Assembly: GCF_002221525.1 (NCBI RefSeq)
Contig: NZ_CP011028.1
Coordinates: forward strand, 631,001 to 695,000
Direction of reading: 5' to 3'
Source of the DNA: Pseudoalteromonas espejiana DSM 9414
GTDB lineage: Bacteria; Pseudomonadota; Gammaproteobacteria; Enterobacterales; Alteromonadaceae
DNA: 64,000 bases
The position numbers and the translations under genes were made by a program. A model generated the notes under the pieces. That model had not been told where the DNA came from. It searched no databases and was given only the letters and a program-made list of their open reading frames with translations. Shown one piece after another: positions 41,638 to 50,883 of this stretch; positions within the stretch are counted from its first letter, which is position 1; every line of letters starts with the position of its first letter.

Positions 41638-42570
41638 ATGAAATTTGTAAAATCGAGCTTATGTGTCGCTTTATTAAGTGGTTTGTCTTTCAACGCTTTT
41701 GCAGACGTTGATGTATACGGTAAAGCTAATGTTACTGTGCAGTCGTCTGATGATGGTGAAGGGTCTTTCACTGAAATTAAAAGTAACGCATCTCGCTTTG
41801 GCCTAAAAGGTTCTGAAAAAATAACAGATGGCTTAGAAGCAGTTTATAAGTTTGAGTTTCAAGTAGATGTGTCTGATGCTGACTCAAAAGGCGATAACGA
41901 CGACAACATTTCTGCACGTAACCAATATGTTGGTTTAAAAGGTGCTTATGGTCAGGTTGTTGTTGGTCGTAACGATACAGCACTTAAGCAGTCTCAAGGT
42001 AAAATGGATTTATTTAACGACCTTGAAGGCGATATTAAAAACGTATTTAAAGGTGAAAACCGTTTAGGTGATTCAATCACTTACACTTCTAAAACATACG
42101 AAGGCTTTAAAGTACTTGCTACATTTATTGCTGAAGACGATGTAGATGCAGACAACGGTTATTCAATGGCGGTTACTTACGGCGACTCAGCTCTTAAAAA
42201 GAGCGCGGTATACGCATCGGTTGCGGCTGATAGCGAAGTTAACGGCTACGACGTAGTTCGTGCGTCAATCCAAGGTAAAGTTGAGAGCTTTAAACTAGGT
42301 GCAATGTACCAAACGCAAGAAAAAGTAGATGGCAGTGCAGAAGCTGACGGTTACTTACTAAATGCAGCTTACAGCATGGGTAAAAACACCTTTAAAGTAC
42401 AATACCAAGCAATGGACTTTGACGATAGCGAAGATAAAACAGCGATTTCTGTAGGTGTTGATCACAAGTTTAATAAAAACATCAAAGTATTTGGTTTTTA
42501 CTCAAGCTTTGATATGGACAACAATGTTGACCAAGATTACTTAGGCCTAGGAATGGAATACAAGTTTTAA
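41638..42570 (+). CDS. Outer-membrane porin (general/phosphate-type, OmpC-like)
   Basis: The 310-residue product has a signal peptide ending NAFA-DV and then the classic beta-barrel start DVYGKANVTVQSSDD, with ASRFGLKGSEKITDGLEAVY, NQYVGLKGAYGQVVVGRND and alternating strand patterns up to the terminal Phe. This is the Gram-negative trimeric porin family (Porin_4). The GAGGA site precedes the ATG. A Pho-box-like motif upstream raises the possibility of phosphate control. A strong terminator follows. Confidence 0.9.
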   Translation: MKFVKSSLCVALLSGLSFNAFADVDVYGKANVTVQSSDDGEGSFTEIKSNASRFGLKGSEKITDGLEAVYKFEFQVDVSDADSKGDNDDNISARNQYVGLKGAYGQVVVGRNDTALKQSQGKMDLFNDLEGDIKNVFKGENRLGDSITYTSKTYEGFKVLATFIAEDDVDADNGYSMAVTYGDSALKKSAVYASVAADSEVNGYDVVRASIQGKVESFKLGAMYQTQEKVDGSAEADGYLLNAAYSMGKNTFKVQYQAMDFDDSEDKTAISVGVDHKFNKNIKVFGFYSSFDMDNNVDQDYLGLGMEYKF

Positions 42571-42595
42571 CCAAAGGTTAAAACACTCCCTTTTT

Positions 42596-42626
42596 AACCG
42601 CGCTCCTTTGAGCGCGGTTTTTTTTG
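42596..42626 (+). terminator. Intrinsic terminator after the porin gene
   Basis: AACCGCGCTC-CTTT-GAGCGCGGTT followed by a T run. Confidence 0.9.
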
Positions 42627-42656
42627 CTTTAAATTATTTACTTACCCGCCCATAAT

Positions 42657-42745
42657 AGAGCTTCGTTTGGAATGAGGTGCAAGTCCTCAACTATTCCCGT
42701 AACTGTAATTAGCAAACTGCTTTAAGTCAGATACAAACGAGTAAT
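42657..42745 (+). ncRNA. Cobalamin riboswitch
   Basis: The segment contains GGTGCAAGTCCTC (42675-42687), TTCCCGTAACTGTAA and the B12 box AAGTCAGATAC (42724-42734). A closing stem TCGTTTG (42663-42669) pairs exactly with CAAACGA (42734-42740). These are the conserved core features of AdoCbl riboswitches. It lies about 120 bp upstream of the B12 uptake operon and should repress it when coenzyme B12 is plentiful. Confidence 0.9.
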
Positions 42746-42777
42746 ACTAATAAGCATAAATAGCAGAAAAATTTAAG

Positions 42778-42838
42778 ACGTTAATTTATTAACGTTAAAT
42801 TGGCTCTATATTTAAGTTGGTTGGTATAAATTTTAACG
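42778..42838 (+). promoter_or_regulatory. Possible expression platform of the riboswitch
   Basis: ACGTTAAT-TT-ATTAACGT (42778-42795) is a perfect hairpin. CGTTAAATT (42793-42801) can instead pair with AATTTTAACG (42829-42838, one bulge). The two structures share bases 42793-42795 and so compete. No T tract is seen, so translational control is likelier than termination. Confidence 0.4.
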
Positions 42839-42863
42839 AGCGGGTTTACTCATATTTTTATTA

Positions 42864-43724
42864 ATGCACTATTTTTGTGCTGTTAGTGAGTGCACGCCTA
42901 CCAAGGACTCACTATTGCACACTGAATCAGCGCCTAATGCGGCTCTAGTAAACGTTGAAAATGTTTCGTGGAGGGCGGCCAACAAAAGCATCTTAAACAA
43001 TATTAATTTGCAAATACCGTCAGGCAAGTTTGTTGGGTTAATAGGCCCAAATGGGGCTGGTAAGTCGAGCTTGTTACGTTGCTTATATCGCTTTAATAGG
43101 CCAACGTTAGGCAAAATCACCTTTAATCAACAAGATATATGGCAACTCAAAAGTGAAGATTACGCCAAGCATGTGGCTGTAGTTTTGCAGGAAACGCCCT
43201 CTCAATTTAACCTTTCTTTATATGATGTAGTTGCACTTGGGCTTACCCCTCATAAATCGTTATTTAGCTCTACAACGCAAAGTGACAAACAAAAAATTAC
43301 CCAAGCAATTGCCACTGTTGGGCTTGAGCAACAGTGTAATCAAAGTTTTGAGTCGCTCTCTGGCGGCGAAAAGCAACGCGCTCTAATTGCGCGCGCAATA
43401 GTGCAGCAGCCGCAGCTGCTAATTATGGACGAGCCAACTAGCCATTTAGACGTTAAATACCAAATACAAGTAATGGAGCTGGCTAAATCGCTAGGTGTAA
43501 CGGTATTTGCGTCATTTCATGATTTAAATCTTGCCGCTGCAATGTGCGATGAACTAGTTGTTATTAAAAAGGGCGAAATTACGCATACTGGTACGCCTTT
43601 GCAGGTACTTAGCGAAAATATGCTCGCCGAGGTTTTTGAAGTTTGCGCACAAGTAACTCATCACCCGCAATTATCAAAATCGGGGAGTAGCATTCCTCAC
43701 ATCACTTACTTTTATGGTTATTAA
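42864..43724 (+). CDS. btuD: Vitamin B12 ABC transporter ATP-binding protein
   Basis: The 286-residue product has Walker A GPNGAGKSSLLR, Q-loop VVLQETPSQ, signature LSGGEKQRAL, Walker B LLIMDEPTSHLD and switch histidine FASFHDLN, which is the FecE/BtuD group. Position behind a B12 riboswitch and before btuC fixes the substrate. The ATG shown lacks a good ribosome site and adds an unusual N-terminal extension (about 30 residues) before VENVSWRAANKS; a start further in is possible. It overlaps btuC by 11 bp. Confidence 0.9.
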   Translation: MHYFCAVSECTPTKDSLLHTESAPNAALVNVENVSWRAANKSILNNINLQIPSGKFVGLIGPNGAGKSSLLRCLYRFNRPTLGKITFNQQDIWQLKSEDYAKHVAVVLQETPSQFNLSLYDVVALGLTPHKSLFSSTTQSDKQKITQAIATVGLEQQCNQSFESLSGGEKQRALIARAIVQQPQLLIMDEPTSHLDVKYQIQVMELAKSLGVTVFASFHDLNLAAAMCDELVVIKKGEITHTGTPLQVLSENMLAEVFEVCAQVTHHPQLSKSGSSIPHITYFYGY

Positions 43725-44733
43725 TAACATGACTGTAAATAAAAAAAATCAATTAGCTTTACTTATTACTGCGTTTCTAATCGCTATATTAAGTTTATTT
43801 AGCGCACTTAATTTTGGCGCGGCCGAAACCAATATAAACGATGTAATAACCGGTATTTTATCCTCTGGTGAAGGCTCTTTTAATGCACGTATTATTTACG
43901 AGTTAAGGCTGCCACGCACGTTACTTGCGTTTATGGCTGGAGCCGGTTTAGCTATTGCGGGGCTTATTTTGCAAACCGTGACACGTAATCCGCTTGCCGA
44001 TCCGTATTTATTTGGCATATCGTCGGGGGCCTCGTTTGGTGTTGTTGTGATAATGTCGGTTGCAGGCATTAGCGCAGGATTTATGCTATCAGGGGCGGCA
44101 CTTTTAGGTAGCCTTTTGGCTATGGGACTATTAATACTCATTGCTGGTAGGCAGCAAAATGCACAAGTAGAGTCTATGTTGCTTGCAGGTGTTGCGCTGT
44201 CGTTTTTATTTAGTGCTTTTACCAGCTTGCTACTTTATTGGAGCGACCCACAAGCCGTTGCTGCTATTTTATTTTGGACGCTAGGCAGTTTTGCTCGTGC
44301 GCAATGGGCCACACTATGGTTACCATTTTTAGTTATTGTGGTGTGTATTAGCTTTATGTTGAGCTTTAAAAGGCAGCTAAATGCTATGTTATTGGGCGAT
44401 GAAAGCGCAACAACACTTGGCGTGCGGGTTCACCGTTTTAGAATTTTAATGTTGGTGCTAAGCTCGTTAATTACCGCAGTGCTGGTGGCTTTATGTGGCG
44501 GTATTGGCTTTGTAGGTTTAATGGTGCCGCATATAGTGCGCTTTTTTATATCCCAAGGTAGTACAGCAGGATTATTGGTTACCAGTTTAGTAGGCGGCAC
44601 CTTTATGGTGTGGGTAGATGTACTTTCACGCTCATTATTAAAAAACCAAGAGCTACCTGTAGGTGTTATTACTGCTGCTATTGGCAGTGTGTTTTTTTTA
44701 AGTTTATTGTTTTTTAGAAAATCAAAGGTGTAA
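43714..44733 (+). CDS. btuC: Vitamin B12 ABC transporter permease
   Basis: The 339-residue product is a FecCD-type permease with about ten membrane helices and the motifs [65 protein letters not shown] and [12 protein letters not shown]. It forms the channel of the B12 importer with BtuD and receives substrate from BtuF. The start could be 43714 or the ATG at 43729. It overlaps btuD and shares one base with cobQ. Confidence 0.93.
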   Translation: MVINNMTVNKKNQLALLITAFLIAILSLFSALNFGAAETNINDVITGILSSGEGSFNARIIYELRLPRTLLAFMAGAGLAIAGLILQTVTRNPLADPYLFGISSGASFGVVVIMSVAGISAGFMLSGAALLGSLLAMGLLILIAGRQQNAQVESMLLAGVALSFLFSAFTSLLLYWSDPQAVAAILFWTLGSFARAQWATLWLPFLVIVVCISFMLSFKRQLNAMLLGDESATTLGVRVHRFRILMLVLSSLITAVLVALCGGIGFVGLMVPHIVRFFISQGSTAGLLVTSLVGGTFMVWVDVLSRSLLKNQELPVGVITAAIGSVFFLSLLFFRKSKV

Positions 44734-46223
44734 TGCTAATGAAAACCTTAATGGTACAAGGCACTACATCAGACGCGGGTAAAAGCACATTAGTTGCCGC
44801 GCTTTGCAGAGTGTTTGCCAATCAAGGTGTAAAAGTAGCGCCTTTTAAACCGCAAAATATGGCATTAAATAGCGCAGTAACAAAAGAGGGTGGCGAAATT
44901 GGCCGTGCTCAGGCGTTACAAGCTATAGCTGCAAAAGTGGAGCCTTTAAACGACTTTAACCCCATATTACTCAAACCCAATAGCGATACCGGCGCACAAG
45001 TTATTATTCATGGTAAAGCCATTAGCAATATGGAAGCGGGCAAATATCACGACTATAAAAAAGTGGCAATGAATGCCGTAATAACTTCGCATAACCGCTT
45101 AGCTAAAAACTTTGATCTACTACTTGTTGAAGGCGCAGGCAGCCCAGCTGAAATTAACCTACGTGAAAACGATATAGCCAATATGGGCTACGCAGAAGCG
45201 GTAGATTGCCCTGTCATAATTGTTGCCGACATTGATAAAGGCGGCGTGTTTGCACATTTAGTGGGTACATTAGCGCTATTAAGCGAATCAGAACAAGCGC
45301 GCGTAAAAGGCTTTGTTATAAACCGCTTTAGGGGCGATATAAGTTTATTGCAAAGCGGGCTTGATTGGCTTGAGCAATACACAAATAAGCCAGTGCTTGG
45401 TGTACTTCCTTACTTGCACGATTTAGCCCTTGATGCTGAAGACGCCGTAGCAATAAATAACACAGTGACAAATGCCACCATTAACATTGCAGTGCTTTTA
45501 TTGCCTCATATTAGCAATCATACCGACTTTGACGCACTGCGTTTGCACCCCAACATTAATATTAACTATGTACGCCACACACAAGCGATCCCCGCGGTTG
45601 ATCTGATCATTTTGCCTGGTAGTAAAAACGTACTAGGTGACTTAGCCTTTTTAAAAGGCGAAGGTTGGGACACACAAATAAAGCAGCACTTGCGTTATGG
45701 CGGCAAAGTACTTGGTATTTGTGGTGGCATGCAAATGTTAGGAAATACAGTTTATGACCCCGAAGGGGTAGAGTCATCGCTAAAAAAAGCCCAAGGGCTT
45801 AGCCTATGTGACTTTGAAACTACTTTAAGCACGCAAAAAGTACTCACTAAATTAACAGCAACACTGCAGTTAAATGATTTACAAACACCGTGTAGTGGCT
45901 ACGAAATACATGCAGGTATTAGTAAAGGCGCAGCACTCAAAAAGCCATTTTTAATTTTTAATGAGCACCCAAATGGGTTTGTAAACGATGGCTTTATTAG
46001 TGACGATAATGCTGTGGCAGGCACTTATTTACATGGTTTATTTGATGAAGCCAACGCCACATCGCAAATTTTAAACTGGGTAAAACCAGAGGCTGTAATA
46101 AAGCCAATTAGTATTGCTAAGCACCGCGAACAGCAGTTAGAGCGCTTAGCCACTATGTGCGAGACGCACTTAAACATACAACAAATTATATCGATTTATG
46201 AAGGACACAATAATGACAGATAA
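44733..46223 (+). CDS. cobQ: Cobyric acid synthase
   Basis: The 496-residue product has the dethiobiotin-synthase-like P-loop [30 protein letters not shown], and a glutamine amidotransferase domain with the nucleophile cysteine in [11 protein letters not shown] and the histidine in GTYLHGLF. CobQ (CbiP) amidates four carboxylates of adenosylcobyrinic a,c-diamide. ATG 44733 or 44739 may be the start; AAGG lies 4 or 10 bp before them. It sits between btuC and cobO. Confidence 0.95.
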   Translation: MLMKTLMVQGTTSDAGKSTLVAALCRVFANQGVKVAPFKPQNMALNSAVTKEGGEIGRAQALQAIAAKVEPLNDFNPILLKPNSDTGAQVIIHGKAISNMEAGKYHDYKKVAMNAVITSHNRLAKNFDLLLVEGAGSPAEINLRENDIANMGYAEAVDCPVIIVADIDKGGVFAHLVGTLALLSESEQARVKGFVINRFRGDISLLQSGLDWLEQYTNKPVLGVLPYLHDLALDAEDAVAINNTVTNATINIAVLLLPHISNHTDFDALRLHPNININYVRHTQAIPAVDLIILPGSKNVLGDLAFLKGEGWDTQIKQHLRYGGKVLGICGGMQMLGNTVYDPEGVESSLKKAQGLSLCDFETTLSTQKVLTKLTATLQLNDLQTPCSGYEIHAGISKGAALKKPFLIFNEHPNGFVNDGFISDDNAVAGTYLHGLFDEANATSQILNWVKPEAVIKPISIAKHREQQLERLATMCETHLNIQQIISIYEGHNNDR

Positions 46224-46812
46224 AAGCAACGATAAGCACCAGCAACGCCAGCAAAAAGTAAAAGAGCAAGTAGATGCCCGTGTTGCCGCCGCGCAAGACG
46301 TAAAAGGTATATTCCAAGTAATCACAGGAAATGGTAAAGGTAAATCAACCTCGGGTTTTGGTGTGGTTGCACGTTGTGTTGGCCATGGTAAAAAAGCCGC
46401 AGTATGTCAATTTATTAAAGGCACGTGGGAGTGTGGCGAGCGTAATTTATTACAAGGTGCAGGGGTTGAATTTGCAGTAATGAATACAGGGTTTACATGG
46501 GATACACAAAATAAAGAGGCCGACACCGCTGCTGCGCAAGCCACCTGGCAGGAGTCTAAACGTATGCTTGCAGATAGCAGCATTGATTTAGTATTACTTG
46601 ATGAACTTACCTATATGGTGACTTACGGTTACATTGACCTTGATGAAGTAGTTAATGCACTTAATAACCGCCCACCTATGCAGTCGGTTATTATTACTGG
46701 GCGCGCAGCGCATCGCACCTTAACAGACCTTGCAGACACAGTTAGTGAAGTACGTAATGTAAAACATGCGTTTGACTCAGGAATAAAAGCATTAGAAGGG
46801 TTTGATTACTAA
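46213..46812 (+). CDS. cobO: Cob(I)yrinic acid a,c-diamide adenosyltransferase
   Basis: The ATG at 46213 with AAGGA 7 bp upstream is preferred over one at 46198. The 199-residue product has the P-loop [42 protein letters not shown] and [11 protein letters not shown], the BtuR/CobA type. It adds the 5'-deoxyadenosyl ligand to corrinoids. It overlaps cobQ by 11 bp and btuF by one base (TAATG). Confidence 0.95.
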   Translation: MTDKSNDKHQQRQQKVKEQVDARVAAAQDVKGIFQVITGNGKGKSTSGFGVVARCVGHGKKAAVCQFIKGTWECGERNLLQGAGVEFAVMNTGFTWDTQNKEADTAAAQATWQESKRMLADSSIDLVLLDELTYMVTYGYIDLDEVVNALNNRPPMQSVIITGRAAHRTLTDLADTVSEVRNVKHAFDSGIKALEGFDY

Positions 46813-47669
46813 TGCACAAAGCGATTTTAGTCGCATTTGCTATTAGCTTATTTGGTAATGCAGTTGCTAGTGAGGTAACTGAGCCTAACAAGCTACGCAT
46901 TGTGGCCCTTGCCCCGCACATAGTTGAGAACTTATACGCAATAGGTGCAGGCAGCAATATAGTTGGCACGGTTGATTACGCCGATTACCCAGCTGAGGCT
47001 AAAAGTATTGAGCGCATTGGGGGTTATTATGGTATTTCTCTTGAAAAGCTTTTAATGCTAAAGCCTGATTTAGTTATTGCTTGGAAAAGCGGAAACCAAA
47101 GTGAAGATTTAGAGCAAATAAAGCGCTTAGGAATAAACGTACATTTAAGTAATCCAACCACAATTAAGGCCCTTGCAGATGAGCTACTAACGCTAGGTAA
47201 ATTAACAGGCCACATTAAACAAAGTCATAAAGTAGCTGATGACTTCATTAATAAATTTGAGGCAATAAAGCTGCGCCAACAAGGTAAAAAAACGCTCACT
47301 GCTTTTTATCAATTATGGGCAGAGCCCATGATGACAATAAATAAAAACACGTGGATTAATCAACTTATTGAAACCTGCAATGTACACAATGTATTTGCAC
47401 AATCACCTACCGATTATCCGCAAATAAGTATCGAAAATGTCGTTGTACATAAGCCGCAAATTATTATTATTCCAGATGAAAAAGCCGACACGCCTCAACC
47501 TACAGTCAATTGGCAAAAATGGCCTGAAATTCCGGCTGTGAAATACAAACAATTTATCAGTGTAAATGCCGACTTACTGCATAGATTTACGCCGCGTATG
47601 CTAGATGGACTGGCCGATATGTGTGATAAAATAAACGAATCACGTAAACAGATTAAGAGTACACAATGA
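46812..47669 (+). CDS. btuF: Periplasmic cobalamin-binding protein
   Basis: The 285-residue product has a signal peptide (ending NAVAS) and the BtuF/FepB class III binding-protein fold: [55 protein letters not shown] and [12 protein letters not shown]. It captures B12 in the periplasm for BtuCD. It starts in a TAATG overlap with cobO and its end overlaps ung by 4 bp. Confidence 0.9.
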   Translation: MHKAILVAFAISLFGNAVASEVTEPNKLRIVALAPHIVENLYAIGAGSNIVGTVDYADYPAEAKSIERIGGYYGISLEKLLMLKPDLVIAWKSGNQSEDLEQIKRLGINVHLSNPTTIKALADELLTLGKLTGHIKQSHKVADDFINKFEAIKLRQQGKKTLTAFYQLWAEPMMTINKNTWINQLIETCNVHNVFAQSPTDYPQISIENVVVHKPQIIIIPDEKADTPQPTVNWQKWPEIPAVKYKQFISVNADLLHRFTPRMLDGLADMCDKINESRKQIKSTQ

Positions 47670-48328
47670 GCGATTGGTCAGCCTTTTTAAAAAACGAATT
47701 ACAGCAGCCTTACATGCAGCAAACGTTAGAGTATGTAGCAAAACGCCGCGAAGAAGGTGTTGCTGTTTACCCGCCAGAGCCACAAGTATTTAGTGCTTTT
47801 GATGCAACAGAACTTAACAACATTCGCGTGGTTATTTTAGGCCAAGACCCATACCACGGTGAAGGACAAGCTCATGGCTTGTGTTTTTCAGTATTGCCAG
47901 AGGTTAAAAAGTTGCCACCTTCACTTAAAAATATGTACAAGGAATTGGCAACCGATATGTCTGGTTTTGCAATACCTGAGCATGGCTACTTACAAAGTTG
48001 GGCAGAGCAGGGCGTATTTTTATTAAATACGGTACTTACTGTTGAGCAAGGGCAAGCTCATTCACATAAACACTTAGGCTGGGAGCAATTTACCGATAAC
48101 GTCATTGCGCATATAAACAAGCACTGCCAAGGCGTGGTGTTTATTTTATGGGGCGCACATGCGCAAAAAAAAGGTAAAAGCATAAACAGCGAACAACATC
48201 ATGTTTTAAAAGGGCCGCATCCGTCTCCGCTTTCTGCGCACCGAGGCTTTTTTGGCTGTAAGCACTTTTCACAAACTAATGAGTTATTACAATCTCAGGG
48301 TAATAAGCGCATTAATTGGCAGGTTTAA
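47666..48328 (+). CDS. ung: Uracil-DNA glycosylase
   Basis: The 220-residue product has the family 1 UDG water-activating motif [49 protein letters not shown] and the [13 protein letters not shown] loop. It removes uracil from DNA as the first step of base excision repair. The ATGA overlap with btuF indicates translational coupling, placing a DNA-repair gene at the end of a B12 operon. A terminator follows. Confidence 0.96.
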   Translation: MSDWSAFLKNELQQPYMQQTLEYVAKRREEGVAVYPPEPQVFSAFDATELNNIRVVILGQDPYHGEGQAHGLCFSVLPEVKKLPPSLKNMYKELATDMSGFAIPEHGYLQSWAEQGVFLLNTVLTVEQGQAHSHKHLGWEQFTDNVIAHINKHCQGVVFILWGAHAQKKGKSINSEQHHVLKGPHPSPLSAHRGFFGCKHFSQTNELLQSQGNKRINWQV

Positions 48329-48342
48329 AAGTAATGCATTAA

Positions 48343-48370
48343 AAAAGGCTTTCATACGTGAAAGCCTTTT
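48343..48370. terminator. Terminator between ung and the DUF3545 gene
   Basis: AAAAGGCTTTC-ATACGT-GAAAGCCTTTT, with A/T tracts that suit both convergent genes. Confidence 0.85.
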
Positions 48371-48392
48371 GATTAGTTGATGTGTATTAATA

Positions 48393-48581
48393 TTAAAAAT
48401 CTAACTCTTCAACATTAATACTGTCTGTAAAAAAGTTTAACTCCTGTAGTTCTTTACGTAAGCGCTGTTTATCTTTTATTGCTTCTATTTCACGCCATTT
48501 TCTTTTTTTATTTTTTTGAGAGGTTTTTCTCGTTGTATCAGGACCTTCTAATATCTCGACTACATCATTTAGGCTATCCAT
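48393..48581 (-). CDS. DUF3545 small protein
   Basis: The 62-residue, highly charged protein contains KKRKWREIEAIKDKQRLRKE, the characteristic basic helix of DUF3545, preceded by an acidic start and followed by an acidic tail. Such proteins are found in Vibrio and Alteromonadales; the function is unknown. An AGGAG ribosome site precedes the start on the minus strand. Confidence 0.75.
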   Translation of the reverse strand: MDSLNDVVEILEGPDTTRKTSQKNKKRKWREIEAIKDKQRLRKELQELNFFTDSINVEELDF

Positions 48582-48724
48582 GTACTTCTCCTATTGATTT
48601 TATTGACCTCAAGAATACCTATACCACAGGCCTAGCTAAAATAGAATAAAAAAGTGACATTAATGTTACGAGGTTGTGATTTATTGATGAAGCTTTGTGC
48701 AAATAATTAGTGTTTTTTAGACAT

Positions 48725-48753
48725 AAAAAAACGCCGCAATTGCGACGTTTTTT
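48725..48753 (-). terminator. Intrinsic terminator after tal
   Basis: On the minus strand AAAAAACGTCGC-AATT-GCGGCGTTTTTTT, with one mismatch, about 20 bp past the tal stop. Confidence 0.85.
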
Positions 48754-48771
48754 AAAGTACGTTTAAACCAA

Positions 48772-49722
48772 TTACATTGCTTTAAAGCGTGCTTCTAGTT
48801 GTTCTTGTGCATCAGCAAAAGAGCGAATGCCTTCAGCTAGTTTTTCAGTCGCCATTGCATCTTGGTTATGTAACCAACGGAATTGTGACTCTGTAAGAGG
48901 AGCAGGTTTTGGCTCTTTAGGAATATCGCTTTCTAGTAAGTATTCCTCAGCGCCTTCTAAATTACCTAAATCTTCTAAAAGGTTAGGGCTAATAGTTAAC
49001 TTGTCACAACCTGTAAGGGCAATAATTTCGCCCGTGTTACGAAAGCTTGCGCCCATAACAACGGTTTTGTAATCATGGCGTTTGTAAAATTCAAAAATGC
49101 TACGAACAGACTGAACACCAGGATCTTGTAACGGATCGGTTGGTTTTTCCATACCGTTAGCAACGTGCCAATCTAAAATACGGCCAACAAATGGCGAGAT
49201 TAAAAATACGTTAGCATCTGCACATGCGCGTGCTTGGGCATCGCTAAACAATAAAGTAAGGTTACACTTAGTGCCTTCTTTTTCTAGTTGCTCAGCCGCT
49301 TTAATGCCTTCCCATGTAGAGGCAACTTTAATTAAAATTTTGTCTTTGCTAACGCCTTCTTTTTCGTAAAGGCTAAGTAGAGTATGTGCTTTATCAATAG
49401 TTGCTTGTGTGTCGAACGATAAACGAGCATCTACTTCAGTAGAAATATAACCAGGTACTATTTCGCTAATTTCTTTACCTAATAATACGGCAAAGTAGTC
49501 ACATGCAAGTTCAAGCTGTTTAGCTGCATCTTGCTCTGTTTCTTTTGCGTAGCTCCAAGCTTTATCTAAATAAGGCTTATAAGCTTCAATCTCGCTCGCT
49601 TTTAATAAAAGCGACGGGTTTGTGGTTGCATCTTCAGGTTGATGCTTTTTGATCGCTTCAATATCGCCAGTGTCGGCTACGATAGATGAATGTTGTTTTA
49701 GCCTTTGTAGAGCGCTAGTCAT
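48772..49722 (-). CDS. tal: Transaldolase
   Basis: The 316-residue product has the class I transaldolase signatures [23 protein letters not shown], the Schiff-base lysine in [11 protein letters not shown] and the [13 protein letters not shown] block. It moves a dihydroxyacetone unit between sugar phosphates in the pentose phosphate pathway. It is monocistronic, divergent from yaaA across a 254-bp region with nested inverted repeats. Confidence 0.96.
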   Translation of the reverse strand: MTSALQRLKQHSSIVADTGDIEAIKKHQPEDATTNPSLLLKASEIEAYKPYLDKAWSYAKETEQDAAKQLELACDYFAVLLGKEISEIVPGYISTEVDARLSFDTQATIDKAHTLLSLYEKEGVSKDKILIKVASTWEGIKAAEQLEKEGTKCNLTLLFSDAQARACADANVFLISPFVGRILDWHVANGMEKPTDPLQDPGVQSVRSIFEFYKRHDYKTVVMGASFRNTGEIIALTGCDKLTISPNLLEDLGNLEGAEEYLLESDIPKEPKPAPLTESQFRWLHNQDAMATEKLAEGIRSFADAQEQLEARFKAM

Positions 49723-49762
49723 TTGCCTTCCTCATTCCAAGCAAGTTAAAAGAAAATCTATA

Positions 49763-49865
49763 CTACCTTAATATATGTGTTTAATACTGCAACAGTGTGA
49801 CAATGCTTGATAGGTCTTATGTCCTTATCAATAGAAAAACGACGATGCATGATTTATTAAGGTAG
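49763..49865. repeat. Nested inverted repeats between tal and yaaA
   Basis: The outer arms CTACCTTAATA (49763-49773) and TATTAAGGTAG (49855-49865) are perfectly complementary. Inside, TTGATAGG (49807-49814) and CCTTATCAA (49823-49831) form a second stem with one bulge. The centres nearly coincide. Confidence 0.5.
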
Positions 49866-49976
49866 GATTTATACCATTGCTATTAATTTTCAATGATATT
49901 TTATAAACAAAACGTGCTTTTCGTTTCATTTAATGTTGAAATTGACATTAAATAAATTACAAGTCAATAGCTAACT

Positions 49977-50756
49977 ATGATCACTGTTATTTCACCAGCA
50001 AAAAATCTTGATTACGAAACGCCACCCGCAACAGATAAGTTCACTCAACCTGAATTACTAGAGCACAGCGAAGAGCTCATGAAAGTATGCCGTGAACTAA
50101 CGCCAGCGCAAATTGGCAGCCTAATGAAAATTAGCGATAAGCTTGCAGGGCTTAACGCAGCGCGCTTTAGTGAATGGTCGCAACCGTTTACACAAAGCAA
50201 TGCTAAACAAGCGGTACTGGCCTTTAACGGCGATGTATACGGCGGTTTAGATGCTGCAACCCTTACTGCAAGCAACTTAGAGTACGCGCAAAGTCACTTA
50301 CGTATACTTTCAGGTTTATACGGCTTATTAAAACCACTTGATTTAATGCAAGCTTACCGCCTAGAAATGGGCACTAAGCTTGAGAACTCGCGCGGTAAAA
50401 ATTTATATGAATTTTGGGGTAGCATAATTGCTAATAAATTAAACGAGGAATTAAAAGCGCAAGATGCACAATACCTCGTAAACCTTGCCTCAAATGAATA
50501 CTTTAAAGCGGTAGATAAAAAAGCGCTTAATGCACAAATTATTACGCCGCATTTTAAAGACTGTAAAAACGGTCAATACAAAGTAATTAGCTTTTACGCT
50601 AAAAAAGCACGCGGCATGATGGCGCGTTACATCATAGAAAACCAAGTAACACAGTTAAGCCAACTAAAAGAGTTTACTGTGGCAGGTTATTACTTTAGCC
50701 CTGAGGCAACAACCAAAGAGCTTGAGCCGGTATTTATGCGCGACGAGCAAAACTAG
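49977..50756 (+). CDS. yaaA: Peroxide stress protein YaaA
   Basis: The 259-residue product begins [16 protein letters not shown] and has [35 protein letters not shown] and [14 protein letters not shown], as in the DUF328/UPF0246 family. In E. coli YaaA is induced through OxyR and limits free iron during hydrogen peroxide stress. It stands alone and ends in a clear terminator. Confidence 0.94.
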   Translation: MITVISPAKNLDYETPPATDKFTQPELLEHSEELMKVCRELTPAQIGSLMKISDKLAGLNAARFSEWSQPFTQSNAKQAVLAFNGDVYGGLDAATLTASNLEYAQSHLRILSGLYGLLKPLDLMQAYRLEMGTKLENSRGKNLYEFWGSIIANKLNEELKAQDAQYLVNLASNEYFKAVDKKALNAQIITPHFKDCKNGQYKVISFYAKKARGMMARYIIENQVTQLSQLKEFTVAGYYFSPEATTKELEPVFMRDEQN

Positions 50757-50785
50757 CGCGTTTTACCCACGCTAAACAACACTTT

Positions 50786-50815
50786 AAAAAGCCATGCATT
50801 GCATGGCTTTTTTTA
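50786..50815 (+). terminator. Intrinsic terminator after yaaA
   Basis: AAAAAGCCATGC-ATT-GCATGGCTTTTTTT, about 30 bp past the stop. Confidence 0.88.
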
Positions 50816-50883
50816 TGCTGGCGCTAAACTTGCTAACTTCACCTAATATTAATGAAATGACTAATAAATAGGTGCAAAAAAAT

